Shown here: positions 1 through 7,926 of the stretch, piece by piece
How the letters are laid out: the number at the start of each line of letters is the position of its first letter
Numbering within the stretch: position 1 is the first letter of the stretch
Assembly: GCF_051262515.1 (NCBI RefSeq)
Contig: NZ_JBIMER010000006.1
Location: 1 to 64,000, forward strand
DNA: 64,000 nucleotides
Origin: Arthrobacter_N sp051262515
GTDB taxonomy: Bacteria; Actinomycetota; Actinomycetes; Actinomycetales; Micrococcaceae
Direction: 5' to 3'
Notes under the pieces: generated by a model
Told to the model about the DNA's origin: nothing
The model's input: only the letters and a program-made list of their open reading frames with translations
Database searches by the model: none
Program-made: the position numbers and the translations under genes

Positions 1-61
1 ACTAGCGGGCGGGTCTCGGGGTTGACGAGACGGTCACGGGCGCGTCCGGCAGACTTGACCC

Positions 62-1513
62 ATGGATAAACGCACGCTTCTGACCGTCCACGTCGAGCTC
101 GTCGGATCGGAACCTGCTATCTGGCGGACGCTGGAGATCGACGCCGCCATGGGGCTGGACCGCTTCCACCGGGTCCTGCAGGCCGCGCTCGGCTGGACCG
201 ACTCGCACCTGCACCACTTCATGGACCGCGACCCCTATGCCACTCCCCGCGGGCATCAGCTACGGGACACGCGATTCTGGCAAATGACCGAGATCGGCGG
301 CGCCCTCGAACGGTTCGAGGAGGACGGACCGAACCAGTTCCCCGAAACCGGCGAGACGGTCGCGGGCGCGCTCCGCCTCGCCGGCGACACGCTCTGGTAC
401 GAATACGACTTCGGCGATGGTTGGATGCACACCATCCGCCTCGTGTCCGAACGTCCCGCGAACGTCGAGGATCCGGAAGCGCTGGTGCTCGACGGTGCCC
501 TGCGCGTTCCGCTCGAGGACGTGGGTGGTCTCCACGGCTGGTACGCGGCGCTTGAGGCGCGCGCTCTTGCCGGGGCGCGACCCGAGGACCCCGACGCCGC
601 CGAGGTGGCCGAGTGGATCGACGCGCAGGACACCTACTGGACGCCCTTCGAACCCGAGGTGTACGACGTCGGTGCCGCCAGCTCCGCGGTCTGCTTCGCC
701 TTGGGCAGGCCCTACGGGTGGGATGGTGGTGATGCCGGCGTCGTGCCCGTGGGCGCGCCGGGGGATTTCGGACACCTGGCGGCGCGTTGGCTGGCTGACC
801 TGGACGACTACCCCGCGTTCTCCTTCGCGGCAGCGCTACACCGCGCGGGCGTCGACCCGCTGGGCGAGCCGGATGCTGTCCCGGCCTCGGCGCCGGTTGG
901 TGCGGCGGGCGCCGTCGAACCCTTCCGCTGGTTGGTTCAGGCGTGCGCTGGTGACGGGCTGCCGCTGACCGCGGCCGAATACCTGACGCCCGCCGCCCTG
1001 CGCACGGTGATCGCCGGCCTCGGCTGGGAGGAAGAGAGCAGCGTCCGTCTCGGCGGCAAGACCGAGGTCAATACGCACAGCATCCTGTTCCTGCGCGAGG
1101 CCGCCATCCGGGCGGGCCTGCTACGCGCCGAGGGGCGGCGGCTCGTGGCGACCGCGGCCGGACTCCGGGTGGCGCGCTCCACCGGCTCCCTGTGGAGCCA
1201 CCTGGTGAGGCGCGCCGTTCCCCGGAAGGCGAACGCCGTCCAGCGGCACTACGCGATGCTTTGGCTGATCGTCGCGGCCGAGGGTGCTGCAAGCCGCGAT
1301 CAGTGGATCGACCGCGCGCTGGAGGGCCTGGGCATGCTGGGCTACGAACGCCGCGACGGCGAGCCGCTGACGGTACGGGACGCGCCGGCGCTGCCGGAGC
1401 CGCTGGGCCAGGTCCTGCGCGTGGTGGGGGTGGGGCCCGGGGCAACGGGATGCTGGTCCGCGGGACCCAACCCCGTGCAACGGGCGTTCGCCCGGGCGGT
1501 TTTGGAGTCCTGA
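62..1513 (+). CDS. pRiA4b ORF-3-like domain protein
   Basis: A 483-residue protein whose first ~190 residues look like the plasmid pRiA4b ORF-3-like domain. Seen: the block FHRVLQAALGWTDSHLHHF at residues 35-53 and YEYDFGDGW at 113-121, both hallmarks of that family. The remaining ~290 residues form an alpha-helical, Arg/Ala-rich extension with no domain I recognise. The family has no settled biochemical role; members occur on plasmids and mobile elements and in chromosomal accessory regions. The ATG start is used because the domain begins at once after it, although no clear Shine-Dalgarno sequence precedes it. It opens the nuclease-rich left end of the window. Confidence 0.8.
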   Translation: MDKRTLLTVHVELVGSEPAIWRTLEIDAAMGLDRFHRVLQAALGWTDSHLHHFMDRDPYATPRGHQLRDTRFWQMTEIGGALERFEEDGPNQFPETGETVAGALRLAGDTLWYEYDFGDGWMHTIRLVSERPANVEDPEALVLDGALRVPLEDVGGLHGWYAALEARALAGARPEDPDAAEVAEWIDAQDTYWTPFEPEVYDVGAASSAVCFALGRPYGWDGGDAGVVPVGAPGDFGHLAARWLADLDDYPAFSFAAALHRAGVDPLGEPDAVPASAPVGAAGAVEPFRWLVQACAGDGLPLTAAEYLTPAALRTVIAGLGWEEESSVRLGGKTEVNTHSILFLREAAIRAGLLRAEGRRLVATAAGLRVARSTGSLWSHLVRRAVPRKANAVQRHYAMLWLIVAAEGAASRDQWIDRALEGLGMLGYERRDGEPLTVRDAPALPEPLGQVLRVVGVGPGATGCWSAGPNPVQRAFARAVLES

Positions 1514-1721
1514 CGGGCAAACCGCCGCGCGCGAGACGACGCAGGCAGGTCCCAAAGGGCCGGTCCGATTGGGCCCGTCCGAGAACGGGAAAGCGCGCGG
1601 ACACGTCCCGGGCATCTTTCATCCGCGGGCTTCGCCAAGGACGCCAACGCCCAGCGGAAGGTGAAGCAGTTGGCGGGAACGGCCTCCAGCGCCGGGCGCG
1701 GTCCGCCCTCGCCTGAGCGGT

Positions 1722-1765
1722 CGACGCCGGCTCGGCCCCCACGGTGGGCGACCGCGCCGGCGTCG
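1722..1765. terminator. Hairpin terminator candidate
   Basis: Perfect 10-bp inverted repeat CGACGCCGGC (1722-1731) / GCCGGCGTCG (1756-1765), followed by a T-containing stretch. It lies about 210 bases after the pRiA4b-like gene and just beyond the 3' end of the decayed proline-rich frame, so it could serve either side. Confidence 0.5.
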
Positions 1766-1999
1766 TTCTGTTGAGGTGCTGGCGTTCGGCGTCGGGTCTC
1801 CTGCATTGGGCCTTCGGCGTTGGGTGTCCGGACTAGGGGTCGCGCGGCGGGATCGTGGGGTCCGGGCGCGGTATCTCCGGCTCGGGGACGGGGGACGGGC
1901 CCGGCTCAGGCGAGGGCTCGGACCCGGTCATCGGTGGGTGGACCGGACAGTCCCTCCGCGCTCGTGGCGGGCGGTGAAGGGCCACTAGACCTCCACAGG
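1740..1999. repeat. Decayed copy (A) of a dispersed repeat
   Basis: This segment aligns with 5033-5482. Shared blocks in order are GGGCGACCGC, CCGGCGTCGTT, TGGCGTTCGG, GTCGCGCGGCGGG, CGTGGGGTCCGGGCGCGG, ATCTCCGGCTCGGG, ACGGGGGACGGGCCCGG, and at the far end GGGCCACT-GACCTCCACA. Copy A lacks about 190 bases present inside copy B, including the N-terminal half of the proline-rich gene. In copy B the repeat ends about 75 bases before a DUF222/HNH endonuclease gene; no trace of that gene follows copy A. Confidence 0.75.
1833..1931 (-). pseudogene. Truncated proline-rich protein remnant
   Basis: The minus-strand frame reads TGSEPSPEPGPSPVPEPEIP then RPDPTIPPRDP and stop, nearly the C-terminal half of the intact proline-rich protein at 5083-5295. 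An ATG precedes it at 1931, but the N-terminal half and its ribosome binding site are missing. I infer a decayed duplicate, not an expressed gene. Confidence 0.6.
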
Positions 2000-2170
2000 C
2001 ATCATCGACCCAGCAGGCCTGGTGCCAGAACAGACCGCCGGAGTTTCGTGGGCGTTTCTAAATTGGCACGCACCCGTTCGGGAGTATCTCCACCGAGTCA
2101 ACGCGCGCTGTTGAAGACGGGCAACGGCGGTGCCACCGTGGAGGCACGGGACCACACGAGGGAGGACACA

Positions 2171-2362
2171 GTGGGCAACCACCAGCACGAGGACGAGCGG
2201 TACAAGAAGTACTACAACCCGCCGCCGCACGGCGAGGTGCCGCAGGATCCCAAGGTTCGGGCGGCCCGGCAAGCGGGCTCGGAGGTCGAGGGCGAGGAGC
2301 CGACCTCGGGTGAGCCGGCGCCGGATGGCCCTGCATCGCGAGGTCCGGCGGGCGGGCGCTAA
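2171..2362 (+). CDS. Small hydrophilic hypothetical protein
   Basis: A 63-residue, strongly charged protein rich in Pro, Glu and Gly, starting VGNHQHEDERYKKYYNPPP. The GTG start is preceded by GAGGGAGG seven or so bases upstream, an unusually strong ribosome binding site for this region, which supports real translation. No membrane segment, cysteine or known domain is visible. It ends 34 bases before the 3' end of the convergent NERD gene. Function unknown; such short acidic/basic disordered proteins are common in Arthrobacter-type genomes. Confidence 0.55.
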   Translation: MGNHQHEDERYKKYYNPPPHGEVPQDPKVRAARQAGSEVEGEEPTSGEPAPDGPASRGPAGGR

Positions 2363-2396
2363 CCTATACGGCACCGGCGTCGAGCCATTGCGTTGT

Positions 2397-3245
2397 CTAT
2401 CGGGCTGCGAACATATCCGCGAGTAATGGCAGAGCAGTCGGCAAGGAGGCCGCGGCTCCCAGGAATCCGGCGAAGGCGACGCCTGCCCACGCCATGCGGC
2501 GGCGACGCGCCCCGCGGACGCGCCATTGCAGGGCTGCGAAATTGCCGGAGACTGCGGCGGGCGAATCTGCTGGTGTGGGATTCTTGTGCCACGTTTCGGG
2601 TCGAGCCGCAGCGGCGCCGACGGCGGCAACTTGTGCGGGCGTGAGGGTTGGCCGGAGCCGCTTGAGGTGCCGCAACAACTGGCCGTCGGTGACGGCGGCC
2701 ACGGCGGGGAAGCGGTCCTTCACCTTGAGGTTTTTGGCCCCGACGAAGACGAGCACGCCGGACACCTGTACATCCTGTCCGGACGCGGCGGACAGCAGCT
2801 TGGCCGCGCGCGTCGCCTCATGGGTGGCAGCGTGGACGTAGCGCTGCTTCTTTCCGCACACGAGGACGGTCTTCCCTGCGATCCAGATGGCCTGGCCGGC
2901 GTGGTGTTTGGTGTTCAGCGTGAGCACGCCGGCGGGCCCGATGACGACGTGGTCGATGTCGGAGTCGTCCGATCCCACGGGCACAGCGTGCAGGACCGTC
3001 CATTCGGGACCGATGTTTTGGAGCAACCGACCCACGCGGGCCTCGCCGAGTGCACCTTGGTACCAGGGCCACGCCTCGGTACTGAGTGGACTGGCTCCGA
3101 ATACCCGCCGCAACCACGAGCGTTCGGGGTCGTTCCGGTGAATTTCGAGACAGGCACTCATCGCCGCCTGACCGGGTATCCGGTTCCGGAGGTTACCCAG
3201 TGTCCCTTCAACGCCGTGTTCGGATATCGGCATGTTCATGGTCAT
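2397..3245 (-). CDS. NERD domain (nuclease-related) membrane-anchored protein
   Basis: A 282-residue protein with a NERD domain in the middle. Seen: GALGEARVGRLL (residues 64-75, Glu68), SDIDHVVIGPAGVLTLNTK (95-113), giving the E...D...xxK arrangement of restriction-endonuclease-like folds (Glu68, Asp98, Lys113). The last ~30 residues are a hydrophobic segment after a basic stretch (RGARRRRM), so the protein is probably tethered to the membrane with the domain in the cytoplasm. NERD proteins are presumed DNA-processing factors; no substrate is established. Start choice is uncertain: other ATGs lie at codons 3, 5 and 29, none with a strong ribosome binding site. Confidence 0.8.
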   Translation of the reverse strand: MTMNMPISEHGVEGTLGNLRNRIPGQAAMSACLEIHRNDPERSWLRRVFGASPLSTEAWPWYQGALGEARVGRLLQNIGPEWTVLHAVPVGSDDSDIDHVVIGPAGVLTLNTKHHAGQAIWIAGKTVLVCGKKQRYVHAATHEATRAAKLLSAASGQDVQVSGVLVFVGAKNLKVKDRFPAVAAVTDGQLLRHLKRLRPTLTPAQVAAVGAAAARPETWHKNPTPADSPAAVSGNFAALQWRVRGARRRRMAWAGVAFAGFLGAAASLPTALPLLADMFAAR

Positions 3246-3287
3246 GTTCTGGCCCGCTTCGGCGCAGCAAAAATCATGAGGCTTGTC

Positions 3288-4415
3288 CTAATGCCCACCT
3301 TCGACCCGCAATCCTTTCAACCGCAGGGCCTCCGCCACCCAGGACTCACCGGTAAGGGCAGCGGAGAGACTCAGAAGGCGCATGTCTTGCAGCATCGGCA
3401 GCGATACAAGATCGCCGACTTTTCCGCCGTTCTTCTTGTTGAAGATCCTGACCGGTCGAGGGTGGTTCGGATCGCCGTGCTCGCGGAGTCGTTCGTCGAT
3501 CGACTTGCTGGTCTGACCCACATAGACCGTCTTGGCAGCAGTGGACAGGCCTGATACTTCAACTGTGTAAATCTTATATTCGCGCCCCTTACGGTTCTGC
3601 GTGGCAAGGCTGGCGTCGAATTCCCGTCGATGCTGGAGTATGCGTTTCCAACGGGTGGCGACCGGACTAGGGGCATAACAACCGCGCGGGCAGAATGCGA
3701 CGTGGTTGTTCCTGGTGGGCAGTGCATCTGGGTGCCACCAATCGAGCAGCTGGATTGCACTGCCGCAATCACAGTTTGCTCCCAGGGCTGACGAGTGCCA
3801 TCCGGGAACCCGGGCGCTCTTCCAAGGAGGAGCGCCAGCTGCGAGTCCGGCGCCGCGGCTCACCGCTCCGAATCCGGACTCCCCGGAAGGGACTAAATCC
3901 GCCGTCGACCGAACGGGTGAAAAGCCGCGGGACCCCGCGAAGCACACGTTCCAGCCGCGCGGACCAGCGTGCCAAACGAACTTCGTGTCCTTGGCTAATT
4001 TTTTAGCCTGAGCAGCTGACAGATTTCGGAGCTCTACGGCTGGCCACGCCACCCGGCCGCGAACCTTCACCTCTATGTCGGAAGCTTTGGACCTGCTCGC
4101 GAGCGCGGTTGCCAAAAGACCATTTCTGGGCTGCCGGAAACGAGGGAGCATTGGAACGAGTGTCAGCCCCGGTTCCGGTGTCTTCGAAAAGATCCGATCC
4201 GCCGGATACTGCACGGCGAGTCTTTCTGCCATAGTGAGCGCGATTCGCGCTTGTTCCCCCATGGAACATGACACTAGCTCTTGCCATTGATATCGGACAG
4301 CCAGGTGATCCGCCGATCTGATGAATAACGTAAAGCGGGTCTGGACCGTGGCGAATACGGCCCACTGCCAACCTCCCAGACCTTGCCCGTCCAAATTACG
4401 GCCCGCCTGGCCCAC
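3288..4415 (-). CDS. GIY-YIG nuclease-like protein with Cys-pair motif
   Basis: About 375 residues. The C-terminal ~96 residues resemble a GIY-YIG endonuclease: YTV at 283-285 stands for GIY, VYVGQTSKSIDERLREH at ~298 stands for YIG plus the following helix with a basic residue, and GESWVAEALRLKGLRVEGG near the end supplies the metal-binding Glu. Ahead of it, CDCG and CPRGC separated by ~25 residues could bind zinc. The N-terminal half matches nothing I know. Codon use is less GC-biased than in neighbouring genes, suggesting recent transfer. The GTG start at 4415 is doubtful: a perfect AGGAGG (4438-4443) points to a GTG at 4429 in another frame, so the N terminus may be frameshifted. Confidence 0.6.
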   Translation of the reverse strand: MGQAGRNLDGQGLGGWQWAVFATVQTRFTLFIRSADHLAVRYQWQELVSCSMGEQARIALTMAERLAVQYPADRIFSKTPEPGLTLVPMLPRFRQPRNGLLATALASRSKASDIEVKVRGRVAWPAVELRNLSAAQAKKLAKDTKFVWHAGPRGWNVCFAGSRGFSPVRSTADLVPSGESGFGAVSRGAGLAAGAPPWKSARVPGWHSSALGANCDCGSAIQLLDWWHPDALPTRNNHVAFCPRGCYAPSPVATRWKRILQHRREFDASLATQNRKGREYKIYTVEVSGLSTAAKTVYVGQTSKSIDERLREHGDPNHPRPVRIFNKKNGGKVGDLVSLPMLQDMRLLSLSAALTGESWVAEALRLKGLRVEGGH

Positions 4416-4454
4416 GCCGGCTTCGCCACTGTCAACGCCTCCTGAATCGCGACC

Positions 4455-4571
4455 TTATGCGTCCTTGAACCAGCCGTCGTTCCCGCGCAGGGTGCCACTA
4501 ATCAAGCCGTCTGCGCCGTTGATGATGATGTCCAAGCCGGCGAATCCGCCGCGAGTTCTCCCAAGCCACAT
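4455..4571 (-). CDS. Short ORF, possibly a gene remnant
   Basis: A 38-codon frame, MWLGRTRGGFAGLDIIINGA followed by DGLISGTLRGNDGWFKDA and stop, lies directly upstream of and in the same frame as the GIY-YIG gene. Composition looks protein-like (TLRGNDGWFKDA), but there is no good ribosome binding site at the ATG. It may be a tiny gene or the 3' end of a broken one. No family recognised. Confidence 0.25.
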   Translation of the reverse strand: MWLGRTRGGFAGLDIIINGADGLISGTLRGNDGWFKDA

Positions 4572-4634
4572 GAAGACAAGCCGACAGGGGCTGTCATGCC
4601 TACGATGGTGTTATTACAACCGAGAGGGATGGCC

Positions 4635-4883
4635 GTGAGCGACATGGGCAACAATCAGTTTGGCGGAGGCGCCGCGGACGCCGGGCGCTTGGCGCACGCG
4701 AGGAACAGGGCCTTGGCCGCTAGGGACCGCGCGGCGGGATTGGCCCGCGATCCGGAGATTCAGCGCAAGGCCAAGCAGGTGTTCGGCACGGCCCAGGAAC
4801 TGTACAAGGTCGCGTCCGGGCCCGAGGCCAGAGTGGTCTACCGGAAGGTGGCCCAAGCCGTGAAGGAGACGTGGAAGCGCTGA
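4635..4883 (+). CDS. Small helical hypothetical protein
   Basis: An 82-residue protein beginning VSDMGNNQFGGGAADAGRLA and continuing as a charged amphipathic helix rich in Ala, Arg and Lys (AQELYKVASGPEARVVYRKV). The GTG start is chosen because GAGAGGG lies about six bases upstream; the ATG at 4596 has no such site. No transmembrane segment, cysteine or catalytic motif. Located between the GIY-YIG gene (divergent) and repeat copy B. Function unknown. Confidence 0.55.
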   Translation: MSDMGNNQFGGGAADAGRLAHARNRALAARDRAAGLARDPEIQRKAKQVFGTAQELYKVASGPEARVVYRKVAQAVKETWKR

Positions 4884-5032
4884 ATTGATGGACGCCCGTT
4901 AAGTCAATACCGTTGCCGCCCCGCTTCGGGCGTCCGCGCCATCGCCAACTCGAGTCGTAGGTCCAGAGTGGCGAGGAGGCGCCGCCGTCACCGTCGTGCC
5001 GTTGGCAAGGCGTCGGCGTCGTACGTTGCCTC

Positions 5033-5482
5033 GTGGTGGGCGACCGCACCGGCGTCGTTTTGTCGTGGTGTTGGCGTTCGGATCAGGCGTCGCGCGGCGG
5101 GCTCGTGGGGTCCGGGCGCGGGATCTCCGGCTCGGGCACGGGGGACGGGCCCGGGTCCGGCGCGGGGTCCGGCGAGGGTCCCGGCTCGGGCGAGGGCTCC
5201 GGCCCGGGCATCGGTTGGGGAAAGGGCGACGGATCCGGGAACGGTCGGCCGGGATCGGGCGTGGACGGGGCCGGCTCGGATGGTGGAATGCTCATCTGGA
5301 TCTCCGTTCTGGGTGTGCTGCCGCTCTGCGCGGACGGCTGGTGCTCCGGGTTACGATCCTCGTCCGGTCGGGGATGCGCAAGGGATCGAAGGATCCGCCG
5401 CGGCCGCGACCCCACCGGCGGCGAACCGGGGGCCCTCGGTGGTTGTGGCGAGCGGCGATGGGCCACTCGACCTCCACAAGGA
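5033..5482. repeat. Intact copy (B) of a dispersed repeat upstream of the HNH gene
   Basis: Full-length homologue of 1740-1999. It contains the intact divergent proline-rich gene and the start of the intergenic stretch leading to the DUF222/HNH gene at 5557. The shared right-hand end (GGGCCACT-GACCTCCACA, ending near 5479) lies ~75 bases before that gene's start codon. Confidence 0.75.
5083..5295 (-). CDS. Short proline-rich protein
   Basis: A 70-residue protein made almost entirely of Pro, Ser, Glu, Asp and Gly in PEP/PDP/PGP repeats (for example EPSPEPGPSPDPAPDPGPSP). It begins MSIPPSEPAPSTPDPG. The ATG at 5295 is preceded by GGAG at a spacing of about seven, supporting translation. It should be disordered and rod-like; no signal peptide or anchor is visible. 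It is divergent from the DUF222/HNH gene, and a decayed second copy exists at 1833-1931. Function unknown. Confidence 0.6.
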   Translation of the reverse strand: MSIPPSEPAPSTPDPGRPFPDPSPFPQPMPGPEPSPEPGPSPDPAPDPGPSPVPEPEIPRPDPTSPPRDA

Positions 5483-5556
5483 GCGGAGAAGTATCGGTTG
5501 TCCCCATTGGACCGGAAGCGATTCAAATCGAAGACATATTCGAACAAGATGGATGT

Positions 5557-7113
5557 ATGACTTCCTCGGTGGCGGAGGTGACGACCCAAGGACCGGACTT
5601 CCGGTCGCTGGGGACTTTGGTGCGCGGAGCGACCGAGGCCTTCTCGTCCCACCCCTTGAGCCGCGATGAAATTGCTGCGCTGCTTCCCGAGATCGAGCGG
5701 TTGCACCACGAGGTCCAGCGTGCCCAGATTGTCGCGGCACAGGCCGCGGATCGTGAAAACATCACCCTGCTCGGCGCGGCGAAGGCGGCGGGCGGCCACG
5801 CCGAGTACAAGTCGACGGCCGACTATCTCGCCAAGACCCTCCTCATCAGCCAAGCCGAAGCACGCAAGCGCCTTCAGGTCGCCGACGCCGTCCTTCCGAG
5901 CAAGTCCCTGACCGGTGAAACGCTGCCCCCGAGGTATCCCGTCGCCGCGCGGGCCGTCGAATCGGGGGACTTGTCGGCCACGCTCGCCGGTCAGATTGCC
6001 GGAAAGCTCGCGCGCGTCACCCCCGTTGCCAAGCAGCTCCCGGAAGGCGGCCAGCGCGAACTCGATGCGATGGAGACGAGCCTCGTGGAAACGGCGCTTC
6101 AGGCCGGGCCGGAGACCATGCACAAGGTCGCGGACGTGTGGGAACTCCGTCTGGACCAGGACGGCAAGGAACCTTCCGAGGAAACCAAAAAACTCATGCA
6201 GGGCGTCTTCGATTGCGGACGCAAGTTCGGGATGCGCATCATCAAGCTGATCATGGACGACGCGCAGGCCGAACAGCTGCTGGCCGCCTGCGCACCGGCG
6301 GCCAATCCTCGCACCGGCCCTCGCAAGGCGGCACCCGACGCAACGGGGTCTCCGATCAGTGGACCGGAGGATGAGACTGACGCGGGGGCCGCCACCGCGT
6401 CAGAGCCAGAGACGCCCGACGCCGAGACTGGCGCCGTGACTGGCAGCATGGCCGACGCGGACACCTACGCCGAGACAGCCGACGGTGAAGCCGTGCAGGC
6501 GCCGGAGGATCCGCGCACCCGCCCCCAGCGTCTTTTGGACGGGCTACTCGGCGCGCTCGGCGTCGCGCTCGCCACGAACAAGCTTCCGCGCAACGGCGGC
6601 AACCGCCCGCAGGTCATGGTCATCATCGACTACCAGACTCTCCTCGGACAGGTCGCCGAGCGCGGGAAGCAGATTTCCGAAGCCGTCCACAGCGGCACCA
6701 TCAACCCCCGGCACATCCGCCGGATGGCCTGCGACGCGGAGATCATCCCCGTCGTCCTCGGCAGCGCCGGACAAGTGCTTGACGCGGGTAGGTCCGAACG
6801 GCTATTCACCGAGGAACAGCGAAAAATCCTGTACGCGAGGGATCGAGGATGCACCTCGGCCGGATGCCCGGTGCCCGGCGACGCCTGCGAGGCGCACCAC
6901 GTCGAATGGTGGTCGCGCGGCGGCCAGACCGACTGCTCGAACGGCGCCCTCGTCTGTCCTTTCCACCACCACCTGCTGCATGACGGGGAGTGGGAGATAC
7001 GGATGATCAAAGGCGTCCCATTCTGGATCCCGCCAGCACGTGTGGACCCCGATCGACGGCCGCTTCGCAACACCTACTTCCATCCGGAGCTGCACCTTGC
7101 GCTCTTCGACTAG
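5557..7113 (+). CDS. DUF222 domain-containing HNH endonuclease (13E12 repeat family type)
   Basis: A 518-residue protein with the DUF222 helical domain in the N-terminal ~300 residues (SRDEIAALLPEIERLHHEVQ, TADYLAKTLLISQAEARKRL) and an HNH nuclease motif near the C terminus: CTSAGCPVPGDACEAHHVEW around residue 446, followed by GGQTDCSNGALVCPFHHHLLH. This is the architecture of the 13E12 repeat family found in many copies in actinobacteria. An acidic, Ala/Glu/Asp-rich linker sits between the domains. The ATG at 5557 starts the conserved region; the frame stays open ~560 bases upstream only because it crosses the proline-rich repeat. These proteins probably cut DNA and may help their own gene spread. 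Confidence 0.88.
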   Translation: MTSSVAEVTTQGPDFRSLGTLVRGATEAFSSHPLSRDEIAALLPEIERLHHEVQRAQIVAAQAADRENITLLGAAKAAGGHAEYKSTADYLAKTLLISQAEARKRLQVADAVLPSKSLTGETLPPRYPVAARAVESGDLSATLAGQIAGKLARVTPVAKQLPEGGQRELDAMETSLVETALQAGPETMHKVADVWELRLDQDGKEPSEETKKLMQGVFDCGRKFGMRIIKLIMDDAQAEQLLAACAPAANPRTGPRKAAPDATGSPISGPEDETDAGAATASEPETPDAETGAVTGSMADADTYAETADGEAVQAPEDPRTRPQRLLDGLLGALGVALATNKLPRNGGNRPQVMVIIDYQTLLGQVAERGKQISEAVHSGTINPRHIRRMACDAEIIPVVLGSAGQVLDAGRSERLFTEEQRKILYARDRGCTSAGCPVPGDACEAHHVEWWSRGGQTDCSNGALVCPFHHHLLHDGEWEIRMIKGVPFWIPPARVDPDRRPLRNTYFHPELHLALFD

Positions 7114-7133
7114 CACGGAGGTATCGTCTGCAC

Positions 7134-7841
7134 ATGGACATCATCCTGGTACCCGGATTCTGGCTGGACGCGTCCTCGTGGGACGAAGTGACACCGCCGC
7201 TGACGGCCGCCGGGCACCGCGTCCACCCACTCACCCTGCCCGGCAAGGATTCGGTGCACGCGCCACGCGCCGGCATTGGTCTGCGCGACCACATCGACGC
7301 CGTGACGGCCGTGGTCGATGGCCTGGACGGCGGCCCTGTGGTGTTGGTGGGGCACTCGGGCGGCGGGGCCATCATCCACGGCGCCGTGGACGCGAGGCCT
7401 GACCGCGTGGCGCGCGCCGTGTACGTGGACTGCGTCCCTCTCGGCGACGGCGGGCTCATCAACTACGAGCTCCCGGCCGACGGCGACGAAGTCCCCTTGC
7501 CGGACTGGGACGTGTTCGGGGACGAGGACCTGGTCGGGCTGACCGGCGAGATCAAAGAGGCCTTCCGCACCCGCGCCATTCCGGAGCCGCGCGGGGTTGC
7601 GCAGGACCGGCAGCGACTCGCCGACGAGCACCGCTACGACATCCCGGCCACCGTGATCACCTGCGAGTTCCCGTCCGAGATGCTCCGGGGCTTGATGGAC
7701 GAAGACCATCCGTATCCGTCCGAACTCAAGCGCATCAAGGACTTTGAGATGGTGGACCTCCCCACCGGGCACTGGCCGCAGTTCACCCGGCCGGCGGACC
7801 TCGGGGAGGCGATCCTCGCCGCCGTCGGTCGGACGTCCTGA
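7134..7841 (+). CDS. Alpha/beta hydrolase
   Basis: A 235-residue cytoplasmic alpha/beta-hydrolase. Seen: MDIILVPGFWLDASSWDEV with the oxyanion-hole region at the start, the nucleophile elbow VLVGHSGGGAI with Ser75, and a C-terminal histidine in LPTGHWPQF. Length and order fit small esterase/lipase-like members; the substrate cannot be told. A GGAGG lies 12 bases before the ATG. It follows the HNH gene by 20 bases but has no evident functional link to it. Confidence 0.85.
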   Translation: MDIILVPGFWLDASSWDEVTPPLTAAGHRVHPLTLPGKDSVHAPRAGIGLRDHIDAVTAVVDGLDGGPVVLVGHSGGGAIIHGAVDARPDRVARAVYVDCVPLGDGGLINYELPADGDEVPLPDWDVFGDEDLVGLTGEIKEAFRTRAIPEPRGVAQDRQRLADEHRYDIPATVITCEFPSEMLRGLMDEDHPYPSELKRIKDFEMVDLPTGHWPQFTRPADLGEAILAAVGRTS

Positions 7842-7926
7842 CAGCGGGCCGATAGATCCGCCACAGTTTCGCCACAGTACGGCCTCCTAGGCTCGAGACC
7901 AGTCGAACAGCACGGGAGAAGACGCC

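Larger units (their letters stand above)
1514..2170. other. Intergenic region with hairpin and decayed repeat
   Basis: No intact gene is supported here. The first ~200 bases show nothing recognisable. A 10-bp perfect hairpin follows (1722-1765), then a 260-bp stretch homologous to 5033-5482 with remains of a proline-rich gene. Reading frames crossing this stretch on the plus strand are compositional artefacts. Confidence 0.6.

Noticed and set aside
4996..5556. N-terminal extension of the DUF222/HNH gene
   Set aside because: The frame is open only because it crosses the proline-rich repeat on the opposite strand; the conserved protein begins at ATG 5557.
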